Shown here in pieces: positions 9,833 through 19,252 of a DNA stretch of 64,000 nucleotides. Every line of letters starts with the position of its first letter. Within the stretch, counting starts at the first letter, position 1. Below the pieces are notes generated by a model. That model was not told the origin of the DNA. It saw only the letters and a list, made by a program, of their open reading frames with translations, and made no database searches. The stretch is from Planctomycetaceae bacterium. GTDB taxonomy: Bacteria; Planctomycetota; Planctomycetia; Pirellulales; Pirellulaceae. Made by a program: the position numbers and the translations under genes. The stretch lies in assembly GCA_002723275.1 (NCBI GenBank), contig PBNZ01000043.1:93093-157092 (forward strand). Direction: 5' to 3'.

Positions 9833-10697
9833 GCTGATGGATGGACACCTTCAAGAGCTCGGCAGTCTCGACTCGCGGCAATTCATCATTGCCGTCAAGC
9901 GATTAGCGGACCATTTGAGTTACGGGACTGACGTATCACCCTATCGAGGTGCGGGTCTGGAATACATTCAATCACGACCCTATGTTGCCGGAGATCCCAT
10001 TAAATCGATCGATTGGCGAGTCACCGCACGGACGGGAAAGATTTTTATCAAGGAATATGAAACTCCCAAACGACTTCCTGTCTATCTGCTAATCGACACG
10101 TCGGCTTCGATGATGATCGGCAGTGAACAGCGGACCAAATATGAGCACGCATTATTTGTCTCAGGTGGGTTAGCCTTGGCTTGCCTGGATCGAGTTAGCC
10201 CTGTGGGAGTGATGTCGGTCGGAGACCGCCCTTTCCGTGTGCAGCCGAGTCTATCGAAACAACAAATCATGCAGTGGCTCCATCACCTCAGGCGGTTTCG
10301 TTACGACGAACCAACCACATTGGGTAAACGGATTGTGGAACTAGGACCGAGCCTCTCTAGTCGAGCCTTGGTGATCGTCTTGAGCGACATGCATGATCCC
10401 GATGGTGTCAACAGCCTGAAGCGGCTTGCTCAGGAACACGATTGCGTGGTCGTTCAATTTAAGGACCCCGCTGAAGAAAGCTTGCAGGGGGCGGGGCTGC
10501 TGCGTGCCCGCGAGGCAGAAACTGGACGCAATTTCGTCACACACGGCCGGGCAACCTGGTTGGATCCAAAGCTGCTTGCAGACAATCTGAAGCGATCAGG
10601 AATCGATCACATGGTAATCAATACCAATAAACCCTACGCCCACAATTTGAGAAGCTTTTTCGAATCTCGCAATCTTCTGGGACGAGGAGCTCGGTAG
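9813..10697 (+). CDS. DUF58 domain protein (VWA-like fold)
   Basis: About 294 residues. DUF58 signature YVAGDPIKSIDWRVTAR lies near residue 60, and a MIDAS-like LIDTSASM near residue 95 shows the VWA-like metal site is kept. No membrane segment is seen, so it is probably cytoplasmic and membrane-associated through partners. The start is uncertain: ATG 9813 overlaps the moxR stop by 20 bases and ATG 9837 lies just after it, while ATG 9786 gives a longer overlap. Translational coupling to moxR is likely. The next gene starts at the base right after its TAG. DUF58 proteins are normally encoded beside MoxR and are thought to be its clients. Confidence 0.88.
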   Translation: MARYSHKLMDGHLQELGSLDSRQFIIAVKRLADHLSYGTDVSPYRGAGLEYIQSRPYVAGDPIKSIDWRVTARTGKIFIKEYETPKRLPVYLLIDTSASMMIGSEQRTKYEHALFVSGGLALACLDRVSPVGVMSVGDRPFRVQPSLSKQQIMQWLHHLRRFRYDEPTTLGKRIVELGPSLSSRALVIVLSDMHDPDGVNSLKRLAQEHDCVVVQFKDPAEESLQGAGLLRAREAETGRNFVTHGRATWLDPKLLADNLKRSGIDHMVINTNKPYAHNLRSFFESRNLLGRGAR

Positions 10698-11522
10698 GTG
10701 ACTCGTTACATTAATCGATTGTTCCTGATGGTCTGCATTTTGTCTTCTGAATCTCAGATTTGGTCGCAGGAAATCTACACGGACGATCCCTTCGAAACAA
10801 CGGTTGGGATGAGCCAAACCTTGTCGGAAATCATCCTCCCAGGGTCAGAACTCGAGGTGACTGACATCGAGGATCAGCAACCCTTTATATTGCGGATCAC
10901 AAAGTCGTTCGTTCATGGTGACGCGTTTCGTTATCACTTCGTCTATTACGGCTTGGAACCGGGAGAATACAATCTGACGGACTATCTACAACGCAAGGAT
11001 GGTTCGGAACGCGGCGATCTGCCCGAACAGATAATTACCGTCCAAGCCGTGCTACCGCCTGGTCAGGTGACGCCCCATCAACTCACGCTTCCCCAGGCGC
11101 CATCGATTGGTGGTTACCGATTGTTGTTGGCGTTGGCGGGAGTGGTTTGGGTCGTGGGCTTGTTGCTGTTAATCCGTTCGACTCGACGCCCTCGATCCGA
11201 TCAACAAGCTTCGACGGATCGCCCCAGATCGTTGGCCGATCAATTGCAACCGTTGCTAGAAGCTGCTGCCACGGGTTCTTTGGCCGAATCACAGCAAGCA
11301 GAACTCGAACGTTTGCTCCTCGCATTTTGGCGGAAAAAACTTGGGGTAACTGGACAATCACCGGCGGAGGCAATGACCGCTCTGAAAGCGGATCCAGAAG
11401 CAGGCGAATTGCTAAGACAACTTGAAGACTGGCTGCACAATCCCAGCCCTTCCGCTCCCGTCGATCTCAAACGTTTATTGAAACCCTACACGAACGTGAC
11501 CGCACAAAACGTGAGTTCCTGA
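10698..11522 (+). CDS. Signal-peptide, single-span membrane protein of the MoxR/VWA operon (DUF4381-like)
   Basis: 274 residues from a GTG start directly abutting the DUF58 stop. It has an N-terminal signal-like segment (RLFLMVCILSSESQIWSQ), a ~110-residue beta-rich exported domain, one membrane span (LLLALAGVVWVVGLLLLI, about residues 140-160), and a ~100-residue cytosolic tail rich in Ala/Leu/Arg. The position between DUF58 and VWA genes, and the span followed by a helical cytosolic tail, fit the DUF4381 proteins found in MoxR operons, but similarity is by layout rather than by a firm motif. It may link an external signal to the cytosolic MoxR/DUF58 pair. Function is unknown. Confidence 0.7.
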   Translation: MTRYINRLFLMVCILSSESQIWSQEIYTDDPFETTVGMSQTLSEIILPGSELEVTDIEDQQPFILRITKSFVHGDAFRYHFVYYGLEPGEYNLTDYLQRKDGSERGDLPEQIITVQAVLPPGQVTPHQLTLPQAPSIGGYRLLLALAGVVWVVGLLLLIRSTRRPRSDQQASTDRPRSLADQLQPLLEAAATGSLAESQQAELERLLLAFWRKKLGVTGQSPAEAMTALKADPEAGELLRQLEDWLHNPSPSAPVDLKRLLKPYTNVTAQNVSS

Positions 11523-11534
11523 ACGAGTCTTCCC

Positions 11535-12464
11535 ATGACCTGGCTGAGTTTCTCTCATTATCCGGTGCTATTCCTGACGGTGATTCCGTTCCTGCTTTTG
11601 ATCTGGATCTGGAGACGACGTGACGGTGGGCTCGTTTTGCCGTTCGATCATGGCCAGCAACGCTCTGGGGTTTGGGTTGGAGCCAGTGTCCAGTTTGCCG
11701 AAAGCTTGCCGCCATTAATCTTGTTTGTTGTCATTTTCATCTTGGCGGGGCCGCAAAAAACGGGAGAGCCCAAAACGCGTCGGGCGATGACAAACATCGA
11801 ATTTTGCATCGACGTTTCCGGCAGCATGACCGCTAGCTTTGGCGAAGGTACTCGTTACGATGCATCGATGCAGGCGATCAACGAATTCCTGGATTTCCGC
11901 AAGGGTGACGCCTTCGGACTCACCTTCTTTGGCGTCGGCGTGCTGCATTGGGTTCCATTAACCACCGATGTATCTGCCTTTCGCTGCGCTCCGCCCTTCA
12001 TGAACCCCAAGAACCCAGGGCACCCGAGTTGGCTAGGAGGGACGATGATCGGCAAAGCCTTGTTGGAATGCCGTAAAGTGCTGAACTCACGAGAGGAAGG
12101 AGATCGGATGATCGTTTTGATCTCCGATGGGTCCAGTTTTGATTTATCCGGTGATGCTGGAGCTGAAATTGCCTCGAAATTGAAGCAGGATGGCATCACC
12201 GTGTACGCGGTTCACATTGCATCTGGAAACCCTCCGACACCGATCATTGAAATCACTTCTCGAACCGGCGGTGAGATATTCACGCCAGGTGATCAGGCAG
12301 GACTGGAATCGGTATTTCGTCGCATCGACGAGATGCAGGAAACTCGCTTGGAAAAAGTAGCTGCTGAAACAACCGATAACTTCGTACCCTTTTCGATCGC
12401 GGGATTGTCACTGTTAGGACTGAGCACGCTATCCCTGTTCGGACTGCGGTATACGCCATGGTAG
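11535..12464 (+). CDS. VWA-domain membrane protein, BatA-like
   Basis: 309 residues. Two N-terminal spans (PVLFLTVIPFLLLIWIW and LPPLILFVVIFILAG) precede a VWA domain with a complete MIDAS: CIDVSGSM (about residue 93), a Thr in PLTTD, and LISDGSSFD. A C-terminal span (IAGLSLLGLSTLSLFGL) closes it. The two-span, VWA, one-span order is that of BatA-type proteins. It starts 12 bases after the preceding stop and its last 7 bases overlap the next VWA gene, so the two VWA proteins are probably made in a fixed ratio. The VWA domain would bind a metal-dependent partner, with MoxR as the likely remodeller. Confidence 0.88.
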   Translation: MTWLSFSHYPVLFLTVIPFLLLIWIWRRRDGGLVLPFDHGQQRSGVWVGASVQFAESLPPLILFVVIFILAGPQKTGEPKTRRAMTNIEFCIDVSGSMTASFGEGTRYDASMQAINEFLDFRKGDAFGLTFFGVGVLHWVPLTTDVSAFRCAPPFMNPKNPGHPSWLGGTMIGKALLECRKVLNSREEGDRMIVLISDGSSFDLSGDAGAEIASKLKQDGITVYAVHIASGNPPTPIIEITSRTGGEIFTPGDQAGLESVFRRIDEMQETRLEKVAAETTDNFVPFSIAGLSLLGLSTLSLFGLRYTPW

Positions 12465-13465
12465 AACTCATCGTCGCCATCACCGTTCTGCTTCTCGTCG
12501 GCGTTGCCGAAGCCATCCATGCAGCGCGATGCCGCACGATTGCTCGCCTGGCCTTCGGCCCAAGACAAAGTCCTCGCCCATGGGCAACCGTTGCACCCTG
12601 GCTGAGAGTTGCTGCGGCCACTGCACTGGCCTGGGGTCTAACGACACTACTGCTGATCCCGCCCAAGATTCATCGAGCTGTTGAAGTCGACGAATCAAAA
12701 ATGAAGCATGTGGTACTCGTGCTAGATGTTTCTCCCAGTATGAGACTCGACGATGCTGGCCCCTCGAACAAACAAACCCGAATGCATCGCGCCGCCGATA
12801 TCATGGAATCGTTTTTTAATCGAGTCCCCATGGAACAATATCGAGTTAGCGTCATTGCCGTTTATACCGGCGCCAAACAGGTCGTCGTTGACACACGCGA
12901 CATCGAAGTTGTGAGAAACATTCTCTCCGACTTGCCACTACACCACGCGTTCAACTCAGGCGAGACCGATCTATTCAGTGGACTCGAAGAAGTTGGAAAG
13001 GTCGCCCGCGACTGGAAGCCCGGAAGCACAACCGTGCTCATCGTTAGCGATGGAGATACCGTCCCCGCAACCGGAATGCCCAAAATGCCAGCCTCTGTCG
13101 CAAATATTCTCGTGGTCGGCATCGGAGATCCCCAAAAGGGAAAATTTATCAACGGACGGCAGTCCCGCCAGGACACTTCCACGCTGCGACAGATCGCAGT
13201 TCGTTTAGGCGGCATCTACCACAACGGAAACCAAAAACAGATCAGCTCAGAAACGTTAAATCTGTTAACGAAGGCCACCAACACCGATCCGCTCGCCAAG
13301 TTTTCGCGACGTGAATACGCGCTCATCGCATGTGGTCTGGGAGGCGTGATCAACGCTTTCCTTCCGTTAATGCTGCATTACTTCGGCACGGGATGGAAAC
13401 CTGGCGTAAAACGAACCTCCCAACCCTCGAAAGAACGAGAGTCCGAGAAGAGCCAACAAAGCTAA
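12458..13465 (+). CDS. VWA-domain membrane protein, BatB-like
   Basis: 335 residues, overlapping the previous gene by 7 bases. N-terminal spans (LIVAITVLLLVGVAEAI and AAATALAWGLTTLLLIP) are followed by a VWA domain with LVLDVSPSMRLDD (the third MIDAS position is P-S-M rather than G-S-M), a distal STVLIVSDGD, and a C-terminal hydrophobic span (ALIACGLGGVINAFLPL). The spacing matches the BatB position in Bat operons, but the two VWA proteins here are diverged from each other. A 154-base gap separates it from the TPR gene, so there may be a secondary promoter or processing site there. Confidence 0.85.
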   Translation: MVELIVAITVLLLVGVAEAIHAARCRTIARLAFGPRQSPRPWATVAPWLRVAAATALAWGLTTLLLIPPKIHRAVEVDESKMKHVVLVLDVSPSMRLDDAGPSNKQTRMHRAADIMESFFNRVPMEQYRVSVIAVYTGAKQVVVDTRDIEVVRNILSDLPLHHAFNSGETDLFSGLEEVGKVARDWKPGSTTVLIVSDGDTVPATGMPKMPASVANILVVGIGDPQKGKFINGRQSRQDTSTLRQIAVRLGGIYHNGNQKQISSETLNLLTKATNTDPLAKFSRREYALIACGLGGVINAFLPLMLHYFGTGWKPGVKRTSQPSKERESEKSQQS

Positions 13466-13619
13466 AAATCGAAGTTATTACATAGACTTACCCGCCGCAC
13501 AGGCCCACCCTAAGTGGCCCGTTCAAGTTGTGCTGCCCCCATCGGTGGGAGTATGATGCAAGAGGAGCCAAGTGGCAGAAAAAGCCCGTTGGCAGAAATA
13601 AGGGAGACAGGAGTTTCCG

Positions 13620-14213
13620 ATGAAAAAGTTTGCGATCCTGATATGGCTGTTATTGCCGCTCCTGGTGGGTGCCTACCACCTGGGTCCGGGCCAGCAGCGC
13701 ATGACGGTGGACGATGCAGGACAAGCCGCGCGATTCGGCGACGAGCTGGCGAAACAGAAGCAGTGGGAACAAGCGGTCACACAATACGACGTGGCTCTTC
13801 AACTGTTACCCGAAGATCGTCGCGAAGATGGCCAACGGATTCGGCTAGCGAAGGCCAAGGCTCAAATGTTTGCTGCACAACTGCCTGATGCCCGCAAAGA
13901 ACTGCAATCGCTGGTCGATGAAATCAACGAATCTGCCAGTGACAATGCGGAGCTGTTGCGAGACGCTCGTGAGTCGTTGGCAAATTCGCAGTATTACATT
14001 ACGTGGCTGATGCGACTGGAAGGCCAACCCCGCGCAACATGGGAGCCTGAAATCGAATCATCCCGTCAGATCTACAAGCTGCTGGCAGAAGAGGCCGATC
14101 AGCTTGATGCGAAAGACCAGCGCAAACGGCATCAAGAAGACTTAGAGTCAGCCATTCGGTTGGCGCGCATGGACCTGAAGGATCTTCAAGGGTTGCCCCT
14201 GCCATCGCAATGA
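13620..14213 (+). CDS. TPR protein at the end of the MoxR/VWA operon
   Basis: 197 residues with an N-terminal signal/anchor (FAILIWLLLPLLVGAYHLG). The tract KQKQWEQAVTQYDVALQLLPED is a clear TPR unit. The remainder is helical, with DARKELQSLVDEINES suggesting a second repeat. TPR proteins in the same place in Bat operons (BatC type) are periplasmic scaffolds. An AGGGAG-like ribosome site lies 7-12 bases before the ATG. An intrinsic terminator follows 130 bases downstream, making this the last gene of the operon that begins at moxR. Confidence 0.75.
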   Translation: MKKFAILIWLLLPLLVGAYHLGPGQQRMTVDDAGQAARFGDELAKQKQWEQAVTQYDVALQLLPEDRREDGQRIRLAKAKAQMFAAQLPDARKELQSLVDEINESASDNAELLRDARESLANSQYYITWLMRLEGQPRATWEPEIESSRQIYKLLAEEADQLDAKDQRKRHQEDLESAIRLARMDLKDLQGLPLPSQ

Positions 14214-14342
14214 CAGGGCACGTGAAGTGGCACAGGCCAGAGCCGCGGTCGCGGCAAACCCCAGTCTGGAAAAAAACCATCCGATTCTCGTGGCGCAAGT
14301 TCCGGACCACCGCCTGACAATTCAGGCTCCTAATCAGTATTT

Positions 14343-14369
14343 GGGCGGGCACCGAGCTCGCCCTTTTTT
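14343..14369 (+). terminator. Intrinsic terminator after the MoxR/VWA operon
   Basis: An eight-base stem (14343-14350 with 14356-14363, one G-U pair) closes a five-base loop and is followed directly by six T residues (14364-14369). It lies about 130 bases after the TPR stop and 31 bases before the ATG of the 1300-residue gene, so the latter must have its own start of transcription downstream or depend on read-through. Confidence 0.85.
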
Positions 14370-14399
14370 ATCCATTCATCACTTCAAAACGCCGAAAAC

Positions 14400-17300
14400 A
14401 TGACTCTCATCTGTCGACATTTAACCTGTCTATGGGTCGTTGGACTGGGCATCGCCGTCCAATCCTCCTCGATTTTCGCCGCACAGATTCAGGCAATCCC
14501 CATCGTGCCTGCGAAACCCATTGCGCCTGCGAAAGCGGCTCCTGCGAATCTCGCACCGGAAGCTGCTGCCGTACAGGATGCCGCCGTATCAGCAGTCGAA
14601 GCTGACCTGGCAACTTCAGCGCCGTCGACCAATGCTGCAAACTCCAAGCAGGCACAGGAGCGCATCAAGAAGCTACAACAACTGAATTTTGATCGAAGAC
14701 CCTCCATCATCTTGAAGGCCTGGTCTACACCGGCAGAGCCAGATGAGCCTGAGAACAAAGACGCTGACAACACCGATGAAACGACGAATAAGGAAAGTTC
14801 TGAAGAAGAAGCTGGAAAGAAACTGACAGAAGAAGAAAAGGCACAGCGAGAAGCAGCGGCGAAAGCCGCCAAACTCACGCAGGAGGCTACGGCCTTCGAT
14901 CAGGCGCTGAAACAATTCCAACGGAATGTCACGCTCGGAGACTGGCCGGCTGTCAAGCAGTTCTTGGCAAGCTTGAACGAAGAGGAACAAAAGGTCGCTT
15001 ATCGCCGACTCCTACAGTCACTTCGCATTGGTCCCAATGTGCGACGCAGTCGCACCACAACCTCGTCCTCGACCACGCCACCAACAACGACCTCACAGAG
15101 TCGCTCGATGGGGGCACGATACCGAGAGAAGAATTCCTTTTCGTTTGCCGATGTCATCGGTTTAATCGAAGCGACTCCCGTCGAGATTGAGCAGGAACAT
15201 CTCATGCCGCTCGGCGTCATCTTACAACAAATGCTGGCAAACGGTTATGACGTTGACCGATTTGTGGCTCGCCTGCGAGAAGAGGGCGAGCGCCCGGAAG
15301 AGGATCAGCTTCTATCGCAGCGTCAATGTGCCTTGTTACTCTTTGCTGCAGGTCGCGATTTACTGACGGGTGAGTTTCTTCCCTCCGCTGACGAGGCTCG
15401 GGAAAACGATGATCGCGAAGGCTTAAACCTGCTCTCGCGGCATGCGTTGGCCATGCACGCCACTGAGAAAAAGACGGAGCATCTTGAAACGGCATGGCAC
15501 GCGACTCAGGCTGCGTTAGCAGTCGGCACCGTTGACGAGAAAACCAAAGAGGAAGCATTAAAGCGGGCTGTCGATCTCGCTCCACAAATCCGGGAAGAAT
15601 TAGGACAGGCCTGGCTGCAAGAAAGTTTCGTCGACCGGATCGACCGTGGCAAAGAGATTCTCGCTGTAATCGGAGTCTCAACTTCGACAAACATGCAGAA
15701 CCTGGTCACCAACGCTCCACTCCGCCTAAAAGCTCTGACACTTCAAAAAACAGCCGTCGATGCGTTACTGGAATTAGCGCCGGATCGCGCCGCCGAGTTT
15801 TCTGATCAGCTCACAACCTTGGCGGAGAACTGGCTGCGAGAGGCCAATCTTTCCTACAGCATGGGTTCGACATCCTCGAACAAGCCGCAGATGAGGCGGG
15901 ATCCGTTTGGCAATATTTATTACATCAATGAAAACCAGACACATTACCGCACATCGCGTCCAGGTCAGGCCCAGACCATTGCCACCGGTGATATTCTCGA
16001 CGTCCGACCTGATGAAAATTGGCTGGGCTTGATCAGTCCCAGTATCAAACCACGTTTCGATTATCTTTACGCACAACTCTTTCTAAAGGTCAATGAAGAA
16101 GAGCAAGCGTTTCCCTACATCGAGTATTTTGCCAGCAGTGACCCCGAGCAGGCCTTGGAGTTAGCGCACGAGTTCCTGCGAGTATGGACCCGCAACCACA
16201 ACCCAAACAATGCCAACCGCAGAACAAACCATTACATGTACATGTATGGTTTCGAGCGACGTGCCAACCAAATTCCTCTGACCCGCTCCAAACAGCAACG
16301 CAACCTCCAAGATTTGACCGATTGGATTAGCCGGCTACGAGCCTTACCCATTGGCGATCTGGACGAGACCCTGTTGGTCGAGGCATTCACGACCTGTCAC
16401 AGCTCTGCTGAAGTCTATCAGCTTGAGTCAATGGAACAGGTTTTCGGATCGATCGACAGTCTAAAACCAGAAACGCTCGCCCAGATGGTTCAACAGATGC
16501 GTCGCAATCTTGCGGGAATCTGGCGTGATCCGGCTGAGCAAAAAAAGCGATTGACGAATCGAAAGCAACGAGACTTGGAGGCGGAGGTCCAGCGCGGATA
16601 TGTCGTCGCCCAACAAGTCCTGGAGCACGGCCTGGAAAAATATCCGGACGATTGGCGAATGGCGTTGGCGAAAGCCAGCATGATGCACGACCAGAATGAT
16701 TACGATCAGGAACTCCAAAAGAGCAGCGATTTTTCCAAGCGACGTCAGGAGTCAATGGACCAGTTCCGAAACGCAGCAAAAATGTACGTCGCTCAGGTTG
16801 GTGAGCTGAGTGAATCGAAGGAAACGGCGACCTGTTTTGAAACGTGGTTCTACGCCAGCCTCGGTGCCGTCGATCTCGGCCGCATCCAGGAATCTCATCA
16901 GCCCGACCTGCATCAAATCCCGTTGATTCAAACGGCCATTCAGGAACTAGCAGGACCAGCAAGCGAACGTCACTTGGGGAAATTCGCCAACTCACTCTTT
17001 ACGCGACTCAGCACGGTGAAACCCGAACTCAAATACCGTTATCTGCGGAACGGCTTCGAAATCACGGGCGACCATCCTCAAGCCAAAGAAGCTCGTAAGG
17101 TCTTCGACTACTACAACGATCTGGTCACGGAGATCAAACTGGTAACGCGTATTGATGGTTCAGATATCATCGGCCACGAACAACCGTTTGGCTTGTTCGT
17201 CGACTTGGTGCACACCAAGGAACTTGAACGAGAATCAGGCGGGTTCCAAAAGTATCTCCAGAACCAGAACAACCAATCTTACGCTTACAATTATGGGCGT

Positions 17301-18302
17301 CCGACTGAAAACTATCGAGACAAGTTCGAGGAGGCCGCCGTTGGCGCCTTACAGGAACAGTTCGAGGTTCTTTCGGTAACCTTCAATCATGGGGACAGCA
17401 GTTCCAAGGCGACCGCGGAAGAGGGTTGGCGAACAACACATTACGCTTATCTTTTGCTCAAGGCCCGCGGACCGGAAGTCGACAAAATCCCACCGCTGAA
17501 GATCGACCTGGATTTTCTCGACACGTCGGGTTTTGCAATCCTTCCCGTCGCGTCATCGACTTTGCCAGTCGATGCCAAAGGAAATGGTGACGCACGGCCC
17601 ACCGATCTGCTCTCGATCGTGCAAACCCTGGACGAACGGCAATCGGAAGAGGGAAAACTCGTCCTTGAGATCAAGGGCACCGCTCATGGACTCGTCCCTG
17701 ATCTGGACCAGATGCTCGCGGTCGAACAACAGGACTTCGTCATCTCGGAAATCGATGACGGCGGTGTTTCGGTCTCACAATTCGACAAGGAAAGCAATGA
17801 CGCTCAAATTGTTTCGGAGCGAATCTGGACCGTCAAAATGGAAGCCAAGGAGAATGAGGTTGCCAAGGTTTTCACATTTCCATCCGCCACCATCCCGACC
17901 GCCGAGATCGCGTTCCAACGCTATGATGATGCGGACCTGATCGAAGTGGAGTCCAGTGTATCTTTACAGGCAAATTATGCGGCCACTAACTATGGTTGGC
18001 TCTCGATTCTCGCCGTGGTTGCCATCGGTATCATCGGACTCGCCTGGGTGATCGCAGCAAGATCCCGACGTCCCGAAACCACCGCGGGCCAGAGCCGCTT
18101 CCAGATGCCCGAGGAAATCACCCCCTTCACGGTGCTCGGCCTGCTTCGCAACATCGAACACAACAATGGGCTGCAGCCAACGCAACGGGATGAACTCAAC
18201 GCTTCCATTAAGCGCATCGAGAGCCATTACTTCGACAAGGCCTCACCCAAGGAACCGGACCTGCAACAGATTGCTGAGACTTGGATCCGACAGGCGAAAT
18301 AA
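14400..18302 (+). CDS. 1300-residue exported, membrane-anchored helical protein of unknown function
   Basis: A signal peptide (VVGLGIAVQSSSIFAA) is followed by an Ala/Pro-rich linker and a Glu/Lys-rich coiled stretch (about residues 115-165). A Ser/Thr-rich patch lies near 220, and long helical, TPR-like segments run to ~970, for example RGYVVAQQVLEHGLEKYPDDW. A beta-rich part is followed by one span (WLSILAVVAIGIIGLAWVI, about residues 1197-1217) and a ~75-residue cytosolic tail. I recognise no enzyme motif. It follows the MoxR/VWA operon across a terminator, so a shared process is plausible but not shown; large TPR/anchored proteins beside Bat loci are frequent in planctomycetes. It converges with the Ap4A phosphorylase gene 24 bases later. 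Confidence 0.75.
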   Translation: MTLICRHLTCLWVVGLGIAVQSSSIFAAQIQAIPIVPAKPIAPAKAAPANLAPEAAAVQDAAVSAVEADLATSAPSTNAANSKQAQERIKKLQQLNFDRRPSIILKAWSTPAEPDEPENKDADNTDETTNKESSEEEAGKKLTEEEKAQREAAAKAAKLTQEATAFDQALKQFQRNVTLGDWPAVKQFLASLNEEEQKVAYRRLLQSLRIGPNVRRSRTTTSSSTTPPTTTSQSRSMGARYREKNSFSFADVIGLIEATPVEIEQEHLMPLGVILQQMLANGYDVDRFVARLREEGERPEEDQLLSQRQCALLLFAAGRDLLTGEFLPSADEARENDDREGLNLLSRHALAMHATEKKTEHLETAWHATQAALAVGTVDEKTKEEALKRAVDLAPQIREELGQAWLQESFVDRIDRGKEILAVIGVSTSTNMQNLVTNAPLRLKALTLQKTAVDALLELAPDRAAEFSDQLTTLAENWLREANLSYSMGSTSSNKPQMRRDPFGNIYYINENQTHYRTSRPGQAQTIATGDILDVRPDENWLGLISPSIKPRFDYLYAQLFLKVNEEEQAFPYIEYFASSDPEQALELAHEFLRVWTRNHNPNNANRRTNHYMYMYGFERRANQIPLTRSKQQRNLQDLTDWISRLRALPIGDLDETLLVEAFTTCHSSAEVYQLESMEQVFGSIDSLKPETLAQMVQQMRRNLAGIWRDPAEQKKRLTNRKQRDLEAEVQRGYVVAQQVLEHGLEKYPDDWRMALAKASMMHDQNDYDQELQKSSDFSKRRQESMDQFRNAAKMYVAQVGELSESKETATCFETWFYASLGAVDLGRIQESHQPDLHQIPLIQTAIQELAGPASERHLGKFANSLFTRLSTVKPELKYRYLRNGFEITGDHPQAKEARKVFDYYNDLVTEIKLVTRIDGSDIIGHEQPFGLFVDLVHTKELERESGGFQKYLQNQNNQSYAYNYGRPTENYRDKFEEAAVGALQEQFEVLSVTFNHGDSSSKATAEEGWRTTHYAYLLLKARGPEVDKIPPLKIDLDFLDTSGFAILPVASSTLPVDAKGNGDARPTDLLSIVQTLDERQSEEGKLVLEIKGTAHGLVPDLDQMLAVEQQDFVISEIDDGGVSVSQFDKESNDAQIVSERIWTVKMEAKENEVAKVFTFPSATIPTAEIAFQRYDDADLIEVESSVSLQANYAATNYGWLSILAVVAIGIIGLAWVIAARSRRPETTAGQSRFQMPEEITPFTVLGLLRNIEHNNGLQPTQRDELNASIKRIESHYFDKASPKEPDLQQIAETWIRQAK

Positions 18303-18326
18303 GCTCAGGACCGCATCTTGAGGAAA

Positions 18327-19211
18327 TCATCTTGCGGTCGGCTGGCTGACCGATCGCAGAGCATTCAGAGGTCCCTCGGCAATCAACAAATCGCGATCCG
18401 CCTGATTCTTGACGAAGAATGATCCGGCAAATGCCATCGCGTTGAGCGAAATCGCGTGAAACGACTCAGAACGACGTGGAACCATCAGCATCGACTCGCG
18501 GGTCACGAGCAGATTGTAGGGCACGGTGTCATCGATCTGCTTCCAATTCAAACTCGCCAGAGTGCTCTCATAAGCATTCATCAATTGCGACTCCAACGCT
18601 TCGATCTTATCGGTCGCCGCGAGATGGACCAAACGATGCTCAAAATCGAGAACCGGAGATTGATCTGGCAAGTCCACCGTAAATTGCTCGACCTGGAACA
18701 GCGGCTCAAGTGGCATCATGTCGCCACGGTGGTGCAAGGGCAACAGTTGCAGATGCTTGTGGCTTTGACTTGCCCCCGCCTCGACGCCCGAGTTATAGAA
18801 AGCCAAGGCAGGATATTCGAACAAACAACGTGCGACGGCGGCAAAATCAGCTTGGGTGAGCCGACTCGTCTGGCTTTCAAATTCGCGAGTCACGACCAAT
18901 AGATGGTGTTCGACGACATTGTATTTGTTCAAGAGAGCGACATGGGTGTCGCTGATATCGGCAACAAAAAGTGCTGGATCGTAGGGTAGAAACGGATTGA
19001 AGCCAGCGGGTTGCTGCTGCCGCTCAACCGGCTTTTCCTTAAGATGGGACAAGACCCGCAAATGAAACTCGGCGTGCCCATCGCGAATCACTTCAAGCGT
19101 GGTCGGAATAGGCTGCAGCGCTCGCTGAGCGAGCGCTTGCTTAGATCGATCAACGACAGAGTTCCAAAGCGAGCCTGCCAAAAATGGATCATCTCGCTTA
19201 TCAGGACTCAT
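18327..19211 (-). CDS. Ap4A phosphorylase / ATP adenylyltransferase-like HIT-superfamily protein
   Basis: 294 residues. The catalytic HIT-type motif is in SQSHKHLQLLPL (about residues 165-176), preceded by FYNSGVEAGAS, the glycine-rich region typical of Ap4A phosphorylases; NPFLPYDPALFV and LLNKYNVVEHHLLVVTREF match the N-terminal substrate region. Members split diadenosine tetraphosphate with phosphate to ATP and ADP, or use sulfate. The gene begins 41 bases after acs on the same strand and is probably co-transcribed. Acetyl-CoA synthetase forms an acetyl-adenylate, and adenylate-forming ligases are a known source of diadenosine polyphosphates, so the pairing is chemically sensible; that is inference. 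Confidence 0.88.
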   Translation of the reverse strand: MSPDKRDDPFLAGSLWNSVVDRSKQALAQRALQPIPTTLEVIRDGHAEFHLRVLSHLKEKPVERQQQPAGFNPFLPYDPALFVADISDTHVALLNKYNVVEHHLLVVTREFESQTSRLTQADFAAVARCLFEYPALAFYNSGVEAGASQSHKHLQLLPLHHRGDMMPLEPLFQVEQFTVDLPDQSPVLDFEHRLVHLAATDKIEALESQLMNAYESTLASLNWKQIDDTVPYNLLVTRESMLMVPRRSESFHAISLNAMAFAGSFFVKNQADRDLLIAEGPLNALRSVSQPTAR

Positions 19212-19252
19212 GCGTTACTCATTTCTTTTTGCGGCGGTAATCTCTTGACGAT

